Below, one piece after another: positions 1-9,100 of a DNA stretch of 64,000 nt. This stretch comes from DYRB01 sp963802205 (GTDB lineage: Bacteria > Pseudomonadota > Gammaproteobacteria > Chromatiales > Chromatiaceae), in contig CAWDHW010000032.1 of assembly GCA_963802205.1 (NCBI GenBank), forward strand, positions 124,001 to 188,000, written 5' to 3'. Position numbers and translations under genes: made by a program. The first letter of the stretch is position 1. Each line of letters begins with the position of its first letter. A model generated the notes under the pieces. The model saw only the letters and a program-made list of their open reading frames with translations, searched no databases and was not told where the DNA came from.

Positions 1-831
1 CCGAGTTGAAGAAGACCTGGATCAGGATGGGCACGGCCAGCAGGGCGATGATCAGCGGTTGCTCGAGGATCGCACGGCCCTGGAAGGCGAACAGCAGGAC
101 CAGGGTGGCGAGCAGCGCGGAGATGGACCAGGGCCCGATTTTCTCCATCACGGCGTCGAAGCGCCCCTGGCCGCCCTTGAGCAGGTGCCGCCGCCAGATC
201 TGGGCCAGGATCACCGGGATGACGATGTACAGGACGACCGAGGTGAACAGGGTGTCCCAGGGGACCGTGATGGCCGAGATCCCCAGCAGCAGTCCCACCA
301 GGGGGGCGAAGGCGAAGATCATGATGGTGTCGTTGAGCGCCACCTGGGACAGGGTGAAGAGCGGATCGCCCCCGGTCAGCCGGCTCCAGACGAAGACCAT
401 GGCCGTGCAGGGTGCCGCGGCCAGCAGGATGAGCCCGGCGATGTAGCTGTCGATCTGATCGGCGGGGAGCCAGGGGGCGAAGAGCTGGCGGATGAACAGC
501 CAGCCCAGGAAGGCCATGGAGAAGGGCTTGACCAGCCAGTTGACGAACAGGGTGACGCCGATCCCGCGCACATGCTTGCGCACTTCGTGAAGGGCGCCGA
601 AGTCCACCTTCACCAGCATGGGGATGATCATGACCCAGATCAGCAGCCCCACGGGCAGGTTGACCGGGCCACCTCCATCCGCCCCAGCCACTGGAAGGGC
701 GCCGGGAAGAGCTGCCCCGCCGCGATCCCGGCGAGGATGCACAGGAAGACCCAGAGGGTCAGCCAGCGCTCGAACAGCGACAGGGGGGCGCCAGCGGCAA
801 CCTTGGCGGTGACTTCACATTGGGCGGACAT
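1..831 (-). pseudogene. acr3: ACR3-family arsenite efflux permease, 3'-truncated by window edge, one frameshift
   Basis: This would export As(III) across the inner membrane, as the last gene of the arsenic operon. The start at 831 gives MSAQCEV followed by a first membrane helix with LWVFLCILAGIAAG. After the family-typical stretch ending MEVAR, the frame must shift by one base near 664-670 to recover NLPVGLLIWVMIIPMLVKVD and the later helices, including the NDTIMIFAFAP segment. The GG at the break probably lacks one base of a GGG run, so this may be a sequencing error. The protein runs off the left edge. The start lies one base after the arsC stop, so the two are translationally close. The ACR3 assignment is by family motifs; confidence is high for function and moderate for whether the gene is truly broken. 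Confidence 0.85.
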
Positions 832-832
832 A

Positions 833-1347
833 TCAGTCTCCTGCGTGGATGCGGCGGGCAGCGGCAAGGATCTGATCCCGGCTCAGCGTCTCCAGCGGCA
901 GGGCGAGAAAGGCCGAGATGCGCTGGTGCAGGGCCTGATAGGCCGCCTCGAAGGCCGCGCGGCGCGCCTCCAGGGGCTCGACATGGGCCGGGTCCGGGAT
1001 GCCCCAATGGGCCGTGGTCGGGTGCCCGGGCCAGATGGGGCAGGGTTCGCTGGCGGCGTTGTCGCAGACGGTGAAGATGAAGTCGAAGACCGGGGCCGGC
1101 AGTGCCGCCGGGCTGTGTCGCCTCGGCGCTGAACTCGTCCCAGGACTTGCTGCGCGCCCCGCTCCGCCGGGACGCCGTGGCGCGCCAGGGTCTCCAGGGC
1201 CACCGGGTTGACGACCCCGCCGGGCTTGCTCCCGGCCGACCAGGCCCGGACGCGCCCGGCGCCCAGGTGGTTGAACAGCATCTCGCCGAGGATGGACCGA
1301 GCGGAATTTCCGGTGCAGAGGATCAGGACGTGGAAGGGTGGGTTCAT
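833..1347 (-). pseudogene. arsC: Arsenate reductase, thioredoxin-coupled LMW-PTP type, with two frameshifts
   Basis: This would reduce arsenate to arsenite using a cascade of three cysteines. The start MNPPFHVLILCTGNSARS carries the CX5R phosphatase loop with the nucleophile at Cys11. The expected continuation RSKSWDEF needs a frame change near 1140-1148. FDFIFTVCDNAASEPCPIW, with the two resolving cysteines, needs another near 1100-1115. The frame then runs through PLETLSRDQILAAARRIHAGD to a stop at 833-835. The length of about 170 residues is longer than compact family members (about 140) but ends naturally. It lies between sigZ and acr3 on the same strand. Two indels in 50 bases could be genuine decay or low-quality GC-rich sequence; the conserved Cys triad argues for error. 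Confidence 0.8.
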
Positions 1348-1479
1348 CTGTGCTCCGTTAGTCCTTGAACTTCGATCATGCTTCGGCTCCGGTTTGTGGC
1401 TACGGGGCAGACAGGCTGCCCGCCCCTGCGCAAGGAGACGAGGATGATCGCGAAAGGATGCAGTCCGTGTCGGTCCCGA

Positions 1480-2118
1480 TCAGGGTTGGCACGGTCGGGG
1501 GGTGAAACAGCACACCTTGCCGGTTTCGTCGAAGCGCACCTGGCAGGCCTCCACCAGGCGTTGGCGCAGCCGGACCCGGGCGCGCTGGAGCCGCGACTTG
1601 GCGCCGGGGAGCGACAGCCCCAGTCGCTCCGCCAGGACGCGCTGGGGCTGACCCTCGATGTCGCACAGGGTCAGCGCCAGGCGGTCTTCCTCGGACAGCT
1701 CCGCAAGCACCCGTGGCAGGCACTGGCTCAGGCCATCGACCTGGGGCCCTGTCTCGGCTGTCGGGGCGGGTAAGTCCTCGGGCAAGGGGAGGTACTCCCG
1801 GCTCGACCTCAGTCGGTCCGCCAGGGCGTTACGGGTCACCTGAAACAGCCAGGCGCGGGTGTTCTCCACCGCGCAGAAGCGTCGGCCCTGGCGCAGGGCC
1901 TTGAGGAAGACCTCCTGCAGCAGTTCCTCCGCATCTTGGGGGCCGTCCAGACGGTGGCGCAGATAGCCGCGCAACTCTGCCTCGTGTATGGACCAGGCGT
2001 CCAGCAGGCAAGGCGGGGTCCTGGGGGCTCCCCGCTTCGGGTCGCAGACACCCTCATCCGGGTCGCCGTGCGCCCCGTCCGCCGGTTTGTCGGCGTTGAG
2101 CGGCAAAACCAACGCCAT
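1480..2118 (-). CDS. sigZ: SigZ-type extracytoplasmic-function-like RNA polymerase sigma factor
   Basis: This 212-residue sigma-70 family protein probably directs transcription of a metal or arsenic stress regulon. Region 2 is visible as AEELLQEVFLKALRQGRRF followed by ENTRAWLFQVTRNALADRLR. Region 4 is visible as LSEEDRLALTLCDIEGQ and ERLGLSLPGAKSRLQRARVRLRQRL. The tail VRFDETGKVCCFTPR with paired cysteines is typical of the SigZ group. It has an extra N-terminal stretch of about 40 residues compared with usual members. It lies inside the ars operon between the CopZ-like gene and arsC, and no ArsR repressor gene is visible, so it may be the local regulator; that role is inference. Confidence 0.85.
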   Translation of the reverse strand: MALVLPLNADKPADGAHGDPDEGVCDPKRGAPRTPPCLLDAWSIHEAELRGYLRHRLDGPQDAEELLQEVFLKALRQGRRFCAVENTRAWLFQVTRNALADRLRSSREYLPLPEDLPAPTAETGPQVDGLSQCLPRVLAELSEEDRLALTLCDIEGQPQRVLAERLGLSLPGAKSRLQRARVRLRQRLVEACQVRFDETGKVCCFTPRPCQP

Positions 2119-2172
2119 GTGGCTATTCCCCTGTCCCGGAAAGGAACATGGGTCTGTTCCGATCTTCCATGG

Positions 2173-2604
2173 CTAGTGCGTTGCCCTACGCGGAAAATCC
2201 TTCAGGCAGCAACGGCCGGACGGGTTGCTCGTTTCGCAAGAGCACAGCCCGGCCTTTGTCTTCTCAATGACATAGTCCTTGAGCGAGGGGTTCGACAGCG
2301 CGTCGGCCCGTGCTATGCCGAAGCAATAACAGACCAGCGCATCTGGCGATGCGTCCTTGACGGCAAGGTTCCGTCGCAGGTCGGAGCGGGTGATGACGGA
2401 ACCATCGTCACCGAAATAGACGACGTGACAACCGGGGTCCTCGCAATAGTAATAGCCCTGCCTTTTCTCCGCCCACTGCCATGGGCTCTTGAGATGATGG
2501 ATGATGGTCTTTGGGGACACCGCCGGATACTCGATGCCATTGCCTGGACATGGGTGCCGGTTGGGTGGCGTGGATGCGCAGGGAGAGGAGCAACAGTCGG
2601 ACAT
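2173..2604 (-). CDS. CopZ-like iron-sulfur/zinc-binding small protein
   Basis: This 143-residue cytoplasmic protein resembles the N-terminal Cys-rich domain of CopZ-type copper chaperones. It begins MSDCCSSPC and has CEDPGCHVVYF, VCYCFGIARAD and LCSCETSNPSGRCC, giving eleven or more cysteines in pairs that could hold an Fe-S cluster and zinc. The C-terminal heavy-metal-associated domain of full CopZ proteins is absent. The upstream in-frame ATG at 2634 is less likely because MSDCC is the family-like start. Its place between arsM and sigZ suggests metal or arsenite buffering or a redox role. Family recognition is good; the specific ligand is unknown. Confidence 0.75.
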   Translation of the reverse strand: MSDCCSSPCASTPPNRHPCPGNGIEYPAVSPKTIIHHLKSPWQWAEKRQGYYYCEDPGCHVVYFGDDGSVITRSDLRRNLAVKDASPDALVCYCFGIARADALSNPSLKDYVIEKTKAGLCSCETSNPSGRCCLKDFPRRATH

Positions 2605-2869
2605 GGCAGATAGCTCTCGTGTTGGGCGTGGCACTCGGCGACCTATGGCTGACAGGGTCCGAATCTAAGGGCCCTTTCGGGGAGAGGATCACGCGGGGCC
2701 GAACAGGGTGCCCGTCGGCTACAGGCGCGTCTCAGGCCCCAACGACGAGCATCCGGCCGCAAGCAGCAGGAGCGACCCCAGGCGAAGCCGCGGCCCCGGC
2801 CCAGGGCATCGAGCCGGCGTTGGACCCGGGCCAGGGAACCGGCGGTAGTGTGGCCTTGGCCGTGATGGC

Positions 2870-3670
2870 TCATGCGGGCTTCACCCCCTCGATATTCGCC
2901 GAGACCACGTAGTCGGTCACCGGTCGTCCCGGCGCCCAGTCGCGGATGAATTCGTGACTCTCCACCTTCGGTGTGACCCGCACCTCGACGAAACCCGCCG
3001 CGCGCAGCATCGCCTCCACCTCATCGATGCGCGAGGCCCCGGCCATGCAGCCGGTGTAGAGGGCGAGGTCCCGGCGCATCTCCTCGGGCAGGTCGATCAG
3101 GGCGACCACGTCGGAGATGGCCAGCCGCCCGCCGGGACGCAGCACGCGAAACGCCTCGGCAAAGACCTGGGGCTTGTCCGGCGAGAGGTTGACGACGCAG
3201 TTGGAGAGGATCACGTCCACTGAGCCGTCCGCCACCGGCAGGTGCTCGATCTCCCCCAGGCGGAATTCCACATGGCTGAAACCGGACTTCGCCGCGTTGG
3301 CGCGGGCCTTGGCGAGCATCTCCGTGGTCATGTCCACGCCGATGACGCGGCCCGTCTCGCCCACCGCACGGGCGGCCAGGAAGCAGTCGAAGCCCGCGCC
3401 GCTGCCCAGGTCCAGCACCATTTCGCCGGGTCGCAGGGCGGCAATCGCCTGGGGGTTGCCGCAGCCGAGGCCCAGGTTGGCCCCTTCGGGCACGGCGGCC
3501 ATCTCTTCGGCGCTATACCCCAAGGCAGCAGAGAGGGTCGGGGCGGGGCCGCAGCAGCTACTATCGGAGCAGCAACCAGCGGCCTCGCCAGGCGCGGCTT
3601 GGGCGGTTCCTGCGTAGAAGGTGCGTACCGCCTGGCGGATGGTGTCGGGGTGGGTTTCGGGGGTGTTCAT
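2870..3670 (-). CDS. arsM: Arsenite S-adenosylmethionine methyltransferase
   Basis: The enzyme methylates As(III) with S-adenosylmethionine, producing methylated or volatile arsenicals. The 266-residue protein has the SAM-binding motif DLGSGAG at about 87-93. The three cysteines that bind arsenic in ArsM proteins are visible at Cys70 (GLGCGNP), Cys158 (SNCVVNL) and Cys208 (YTGCMAG). An additional N-terminal cluster CCSDSSCC at 33-40 is common in bacterial ArsM. It sits in the middle of the arsenic operon and is followed by about 265 bases without a convincing gene before the CopZ-like gene. Confidence is high. Confidence 0.95.
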   Translation of the reverse strand: MNTPETHPDTIRQAVRTFYAGTAQAAPGEAAGCCSDSSCCGPAPTLSAALGYSAEEMAAVPEGANLGLGCGNPQAIAALRPGEMVLDLGSGAGFDCFLAARAVGETGRVIGVDMTTEMLAKARANAAKSGFSHVEFRLGEIEHLPVADGSVDVILSNCVVNLSPDKPQVFAEAFRVLRPGGRLAISDVVALIDLPEEMRRDLALYTGCMAGASRIDEVEAMLRAAGFVEVRVTPKVESHEFIRDWAPGRPVTDYVVSANIEGVKPA

Positions 3671-3754
3671 GGTCGGATATCTCCAATGGGATCGGCGCGA
3701 AGGTGCGTCCGTGGAACAGAGACGGGGAGGCCGGGAAAAGGGGTCATGACGGTC

Positions 3755-4069
3755 TCAACAGCACGCCTGCCCGGAGGCCGTCGGCGTGCAGCAGGCCCCG
3801 CCGGTCTCCACCGCGATCTGAGCGAAGGGGTCCGGGCGCTTGGGGGCCTCGCCCGCGGTGTAGGCCTCGTCGAAGCTCGCGTCCAGAGACTGGGCGGCCT
3901 CGTCGCGGATGTGGCGGGCGATCTCGATCACCGCGTCGATGTGGGCCTTGGAGATGCCGTACTGGCGCAGCCTGTCCACCTGGCACAGCCCCTGTTTGGG
4001 GTGGTTGGCGGCGATGTTGGCGGCGAGCGACACCAGGGCGACGATGGAGGGGTGGAGGTCGGAGCTCAT
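3755..4069 (-). CDS. Small conserved protein of the arsenic operon with C-terminal Cys pairs
   Basis: This is a 104-residue, mostly helical protein of unknown function that starts MSSDLHPSIVALVSLAANIA. The central part (KQGLCQVDRLRQYGISKAHIDAVIEIARHIRDEA) looks like a short helical bundle similar in texture to carboxymuconolactone-decarboxylase/AhpD-like proteins, but no CxxC of AhpD is present. The C-terminus GGACCTPTASGQACC carries two vicinal Cys pairs suitable for As(III) or another soft metal. It lies between arsM and the small thioredoxin. Function is not assigned; a thiol-based arsenite chaperone is only a guess. Confidence 0.7.
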   Translation of the reverse strand: MSSDLHPSIVALVSLAANIAANHPKQGLCQVDRLRQYGISKAHIDAVIEIARHIRDEAAQSLDASFDEAYTAGEAPKRPDPFAQIAVETGGACCTPTASGQACC

Positions 4070-4149
4070 GGGGATGCCTCGTAGGCTTCGGAAAAGGGGC
4101 GATTCGGTTGCAATCTCCCACGGGTTTGGAACCCGCGGGAGGCTTAGGG

Positions 4150-4386
4150 TCAGGGCTGCAACAGCCCCTTGATCGCCTCCGCCGACAGGACCCGGCCGGT
4201 GCTCTTCACCTCGCCGTTCACCCCAAGCCCCGGGGTGGACAGGACCCCGGCATCGATGATGGCGTTGATGTCGGTGACCTTCTCCACCTGGTACTCCAGC
4301 CCCAGGGCCTGGGCGGCGGCCTCGGCGTGCTGGGCGAGTTGGATGCACTTGGGGCAGCCGGTGCCGTAGATTTGAATCTTGATCAT
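4150..4386 (-). CDS. Small thioredoxin-family protein (TM0996/MTH895-like)
   Basis: This 78-residue redox protein carries MIKIQIYGTGCPKCIQL, with the active site CPKC near residue 12, followed by the cis-Pro region VLSTPGLGVNGEV. Such mini-thioredoxins are commonly encoded beside PF03773 permeases. The chosen start has an AGAGA-like ribosome site about seven bases upstream; an in-frame ATG at 4410 is a possible alternative. A 145-bp inverted-repeat element separates it from the permease gene upstream, which may partly uncouple the operon. Confidence 0.85.
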   Translation of the reverse strand: MIKIQIYGTGCPKCIQLAQHAEAAAQALGLEYQVEKVTDINAIIDAGVLSTPGLGVNGEVKSTGRVLSAEAIKGLLQP

Positions 4387-4410
4387 GGTGTGAATCTCTT
4401 GGATAGCCAT

Positions 4411-4571
4411 TATGGAAAGGCTCTGTCTGCGTTAGGTGTAGGTCGGACTTCAGTCCGACGCGGCCTTGCCGGTAACTCCAGGCCTCGCTGTCGGGCTGAA
4501 GCCCGACCTACACCCTGGGGCACAAGGCATTGCGATGGCTCAACACCTAACGCAGACAGAGCCTATGGAAA
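4411..4571. mobile_element. MITE-like 145-bp inverted-repeat element with flanking direct repeats (copy 1)
   Basis: The element spans 4419-4563. Its ends are perfect 21-bp inverted repeats that begin GGCTCTGTCTGCGTTAGG. It is flanked by the 8-bp direct repeat TATGGAAA at 4411-4418 and 4564-4571, as expected of a target duplication. Inside, GTAGGTCGGACTTCAGTCCGAC forms a hairpin and a second GTCGGGCTGAAGCCCGAC hairpin follows. The right end supplies the last base of the stop codon of the permease gene. There is no internal gene. A second copy of exactly the same length lies at 24381-24525. The GGCTCT ends and 8-bp duplication resemble ISL3-type transposons, which is inference. Confidence 0.85.
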
Positions 4572-5942
4572 AAAGGTGCCGAAGACCACGCCGGTAAGGG
4601 TCGCCATGACCACCACCAGCGTGCAATAGACCACCGTCTTTTGGGTGCCGAGGATGCTGCGGATGACCAGCATGCTGGGCAGGGACAGGGCCGGTCCCGC
4701 CAGCAGCAGGGCCAGCGCGGGCCCCTTGCCCATGCCCGCGCCGATCAGCCCCTGCACGATGGGGACCTCGGTGAGGGTGGCGAAGTACATGAAGGCCCCC
4801 ACCAGCGACGCCAACAGGTTGGCCCCCAGGGAGTTGCCCCCTACCGCCGCGGCCACCCACTCGGAGGGGATGATCCCCTCATGACCGGGACGCCCGAGCA
4901 GGAATCCCGCCAGCAGCACCCCGCCCAGCAGCAGCGGCAGGATCAGCTTGGCGAAGCCGAAGCTTTGCCCCAGCCACTCCTCCCCGTCGCCGGGCTGGGC
5001 GGTGGCGGCCAGGGTCAGGCCGAGCAGACCGGCGGCAAAGGCCAGCTCCGGATGCCGGGGGAAGAGCACGGCCAGCAGGGCGACCAGCGCGGCGGTAGCG
5101 GCCAGCGGCGGCCAATGCCAGCGCCAGCGGGCGATCAGGAGCCCGGCCAGGCCGGTGCCAGCCAGGGCGGTGAGGGGCCACTTCCAGGCGAACAGGGCGT
5201 GCCACACCGCGCTGTCCTCGGCACTCGCCGGCGCCCAGTTGGCGAACACCAATACGGCGATCTGGAGGGCGAAGAAGGCCGCCGTCTCCCCCAGGGACCG
5301 GCCCTGCCCGGCGCCGGCGGCGAATCCCTTCTGGGTCAGGGCGCGGGCCGCCTCTTCGTGGCGGTAGATCCAGTGCATGATGCCGCCGATCACCAGGGCG
5401 AAGGACACCGCCCCCACCGCGCGGGCGACCCCCAGCTCCATGCCCAGCACCTTGGCGGTGAGCACCACCGCCAGCACGTTGATCGCCGGACCGGCGTAGA
5501 GGAAGGTGACTGCCGGCCCCAGCCCGGCACCGCGCCGGTAGATGCCGCCGAAGAGCGGCAGCACGGTACAGGAGCACACCGCCAGGATCGAGCCCGACAC
5601 CGAGGCCACCCCGTAGGCCGCGCCCTTGTGGGCGGCGGGACCCAGGTACTTCATGACCGCGTCCTGGCTGATGAAGACCGCGATGGCCCCGGCGATGAAG
5701 AAGGCCGGGATCAGGCAGAGCACCACATGCTCGCGCGCATACCAGTTCAGCAGCGCGAGCCCCTCCAGCACCGCGTTGTCGAAGCGCGGCGTGCCCACGG
5801 GCAGGAAGAAGGCGAGCAGGAACAGCCCGAGCATGGCGGCCAGCCAGCGCGCCTCGGTCGGGTTCTCCTGCCGCGCCTGGCGCATCCGTGCCCACCAGGC
5901 GGCGACGGGGGTGGGGGATGCGCTGGGGTCGGGGGTGGTCAT
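4563..5942 (-). CDS. PF03773 (ArsP/SO_0444-like) permease
   Basis: This is a polytopic inner-membrane permease of 459 residues with about 10-12 hydrophobic segments. The hallmark SILAVCSCTVLPLFGGIYRR and the following GPAINVLAVVL define the ArsP_1 family, with a second family block LGANLLASLVGAFMYFATLTEVPIVQGL near the end. The family includes organoarsenical exporters and Cu/Zn efflux proteins, so the substrate is uncertain. The start at 5942 has AGGAG about nine bases upstream and avoids an upstream extension. It is the first gene of the minus-strand arsenic operon, and its 3' end abuts a mobile inverted-repeat element. Confidence 0.85.
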   Translation of the reverse strand: MTTPDPSASPTPVAAWWARMRQARQENPTEARWLAAMLGLFLLAFFLPVGTPRFDNAVLEGLALLNWYAREHVVLCLIPAFFIAGAIAVFISQDAVMKYLGPAAHKGAAYGVASVSGSILAVCSCTVLPLFGGIYRRGAGLGPAVTFLYAGPAINVLAVVLTAKVLGMELGVARAVGAVSFALVIGGIMHWIYRHEEAARALTQKGFAAGAGQGRSLGETAAFFALQIAVLVFANWAPASAEDSAVWHALFAWKWPLTALAGTGLAGLLIARWRWHWPPLAATAALVALLAVLFPRHPELAFAAGLLGLTLAATAQPGDGEEWLGQSFGFAKLILPLLLGGVLLAGFLLGRPGHEGIIPSEWVAAAVGGNSLGANLLASLVGAFMYFATLTEVPIVQGLIGAGMGKGPALALLLAGPALSLPSMLVIRSILGTQKTVVYCTLVVVMATLTGVVFGTFFP

Positions 5943-6173
5943 GCTTGCCGCTCCTTTCGATGGCATTCGGTGTGCCCACCCATGGAGACGGGGCAGGGCC
6001 GGGAAGGATGCGTGCGGGGATGACTTGCGGATTTTGGCGGCCTGTCGTCCTGGCCGGTGCATGGCTCGGCAGCGGGTCCATGGGAAAGGCGTGACGCCGT
6101 TTGCAGATTGAAGCCCCCCCGCCCACCGAGTAGCATCCCGGCGACCCCGCCAGCCTCCACCTGAACCTGCGCC

Positions 6174-9100
6174 ATGGATGCCGACAACGCGAGCGACCCC
6201 AGCCTAGAGGCCATCGACGCCTTCATCGCCCGCTGGGAGGGTGCCAACGGCAGCGAGCGGGCCAACTACCAACTCTTCCTGACCGAGCTGTGCGCCCTGC
6301 TCGGCCTGCCCCAGCCCGACCCCGCCCGCGCCGATACCCAGGACACCGACGCCTACTGCTTCGAGCACCGCGTCATTTTCCAGCACGGCGACGGCACCCA
6401 GAGCCAGGGCTTCATCGACCTCTACCGGCGCGCCTGCTATGTCCTCGAATGCAAGCAGACCGGCCTGACGCTCGATACCGGCGGCTGGGACAAGGCCATG
6501 CTCCGCGCCCATGGCCAGGCGGTCCAGTACGTCCGGGCCCTGCCCGCCGGCGAGGGCCGCCCGCCCTTCGTCGTCGTGGTCGATGTCGGGCGCAGCATCG
6601 AGCTCTACAGCGAATTCAGCCGCAGCGGCGGGGCCTATATCCCCTACCCGGACCCGCGCGCCCACCGCATCCGCTTACGCGACCTGCACGACCCGGAGAT
6701 CCGGGCCCGGCTGCGCGCCCTCTGGCTCGATCCCCTGTCCCTGGACCCCAGCCGCCGCGCCGCCCGGGTCACCCGCGACATCGCAACTCGCCTGGCGAGG
6801 CTCGCCGTCTCCCTGGAACAGGCCGGTCACCCCGCGGAGTTGGCCGCCGCCTTCCTGATTCGTTGCCTGTTTACGCTCTTCGCCGAGGACGTGGGCCTGC
6901 TGAAATCGGCGGGCTTCAGCGACCTGCTCGCCTCGGTGCGCCAGGACCCGCCCCAGTTCGTCCCCCTCACCGAGGGCCTGTGGCGCGACATGAACTCAGG
7001 CGCCGCCTTCTCGCTCGTCCTGCGCGCCCCGGTCCTGCGTTTCAACGGCGGGCTCTTTCGCGAGGCGCAAGCCCTGCCGCTGGACCAGGCCCAGATCGAC
7101 CTGCTCATCGACGCCGGGCGCGCCGACTGGCGCCATGTCGAGCCCGCCATCTTCGGCACCCTGCTCGAACGTGCCCTCGATCCCCTGGAGCGCCACAAGC
7201 TCGGCGCCCACTACACCCCCAGGGCCTATGTCGAACGCCTGGTCCTGCCCACCGTCATCGAACCCCTGCGGGAGGAATGGACCGCCGTCCACAGCGCCGC
7301 CTTTGCCCTGCACGAACAGGGCAAAGACTTTGATGCCATCAAGCTCGTCGCCGGCTTCCAGGTCCGCCTGGCCAATGTGCGGGTGCTGGACCCCGCCTGC
7401 GGCTCCGGCAACTTCCTCTACGTGACCCTGGAACACCTCAAGCGTCTGGAGGGAGAGGTCCTCGACACCCTGGAGCGCCTGGGCCAGACGCCAGATGCTC
7501 ATGGACCTGGCCGGGGTCAGCGTCGATCCCCACCAGTTACTCGGCCTGGAGCTCAACCCCAGGGCCGCCACCATCGCCGAGATGGTCCTGTGGATCGGCT
7601 ACCTGCAATGGCACTTCCGCACTCGGGGGGACCTGCGTCCCCCCGAGCCGATCATTCGCGACTTCAAGAACATCCAATGCCGGGATGCCGTGCTTGCCTA
7701 CGATGCGGTGGAGTGGGTCACCGACGACCAGGGCCGCCCCGTCACCCGCTGGGATGGGCGGACCACCAGGCCCCACCCCGTCACCGGCGAGCCCGTCCCC
7801 GACGAAGCCGCCCAGGTCCCTCTGGAGCGCTACGTCAATCCTCGGCGGGCGGAGTGGCCGGAGGCGGATTTCGTGGTGGGGAATCCGCCGTTTATCGGCA
7901 CCAAGCGCATGCGCCAGGCCCTGGGTGACGGCTATGTGGAGGCCCTGCGCGGGGCCTGGCCGGAGGTGCCCGGAGTCGGCGGACTTCGTCATGTACTGGT
8001 GGGAGCAGGCGGCCGAGCTGACCCGGACCGGGCAGCTGCGGCGCTTCGGCTTCATCACCACCAACAGCCTGCGCCAGACCTTCAACCGCCGGGTCCTGGA
8101 GCGGCACCTGACGGCCGCCGAGCCCCTGTCCCTGGTCTTCGCGGTCCCGGACCACCCCTGGGTGGATGCCGCAGACGGGGCGGCCGTGCGCATCGCCATG
8201 ACCGTCGGGGCGGCGGGTGCCTGGCGGGTACCCTGGATCGCGTGGTGGCTGAGGGCCGGCCAAGGGGCGCGGGGCGTAGACGTCGCGTTGCAGCAGGATC
8301 AGGGCCGCATCCACGCCGGATCTGCCATCGGGGCGGACGTGTCCGCGGCGTGCCACTTGCGCGCCAACCAGGGACTCACCTTCACCGGGATGTCAAGCCC
8401 CTCGGCGCAGGGGTTCATCGTCAACCGGAAGACCGTGGCCCAGGCCTGGGCACGCGTCACCGGTGCTGAGCGCATCTTCGACGCCTATCGTCAACGGCCG
8501 CGACCTGACCCAGATGCCCCGCGGGGTCCTGGTCATCGACCTGTTCGGCGCTCACCGCGGAGGAGGTCCGGCCGCGTTACTCCGAGGTCTTTCAGTGGGT
8601 CCTGGAGCGGGTCAAGCCGGAGCGGGACCAAAACAACCGCGCCGGCTACGCGCGACAACTGGTGGATCTTCGGCGAGCCGCGTCAGGACCTGCGCCCGGT
8701 CGCTGGCGGACTCGCCCGCTACATCGCCACGGTCGAGACCGCCAAGCACCGGACCTTCGTGTTCCTGGACCGCGACCATCCTGCCGGACAACAAGCTGAT
8801 TGCCATCGCCCTGGACGACGCCTGGGTCCTCGGCGTCCTCTCCAGCCGGGTCCACTCGATCTGGGCCCTGCGGCGGGCGGTCATCTGGGCGTCGGCAACG
8901 ATCCCCGTCTACAGTCAAGACCCGCTGCTTCGAGACCTTTCCCTTTTCCGGCCCCGCACGAGCCGGAAAAGGCCCGCATCCGCCAACTGGCCGAGGACCT
9001 GGACGCCCACCGCAAGTCCCGCCAGGCGCTTTACCCCGGGCTGACCCTGACCGGTATGTACAACGTCTTGGAACAGCTCCGCCGCGGCGAGCCCCTGACA

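Noticed and set aside
2643..2873. Possible small lipoprotein-like gene between arsM and the CopZ-like gene.
   Set aside because: A hydrophobic LLLLAAGCSS-like stretch appears only in a frame without a start and stops soon after; support is too weak.
4641..6023. A 460-codon plus-strand frame.
   Set aside because: It is antisense to the PF03773 permease gene and is Gln/Gly/His-rich, as shadow frames are here.
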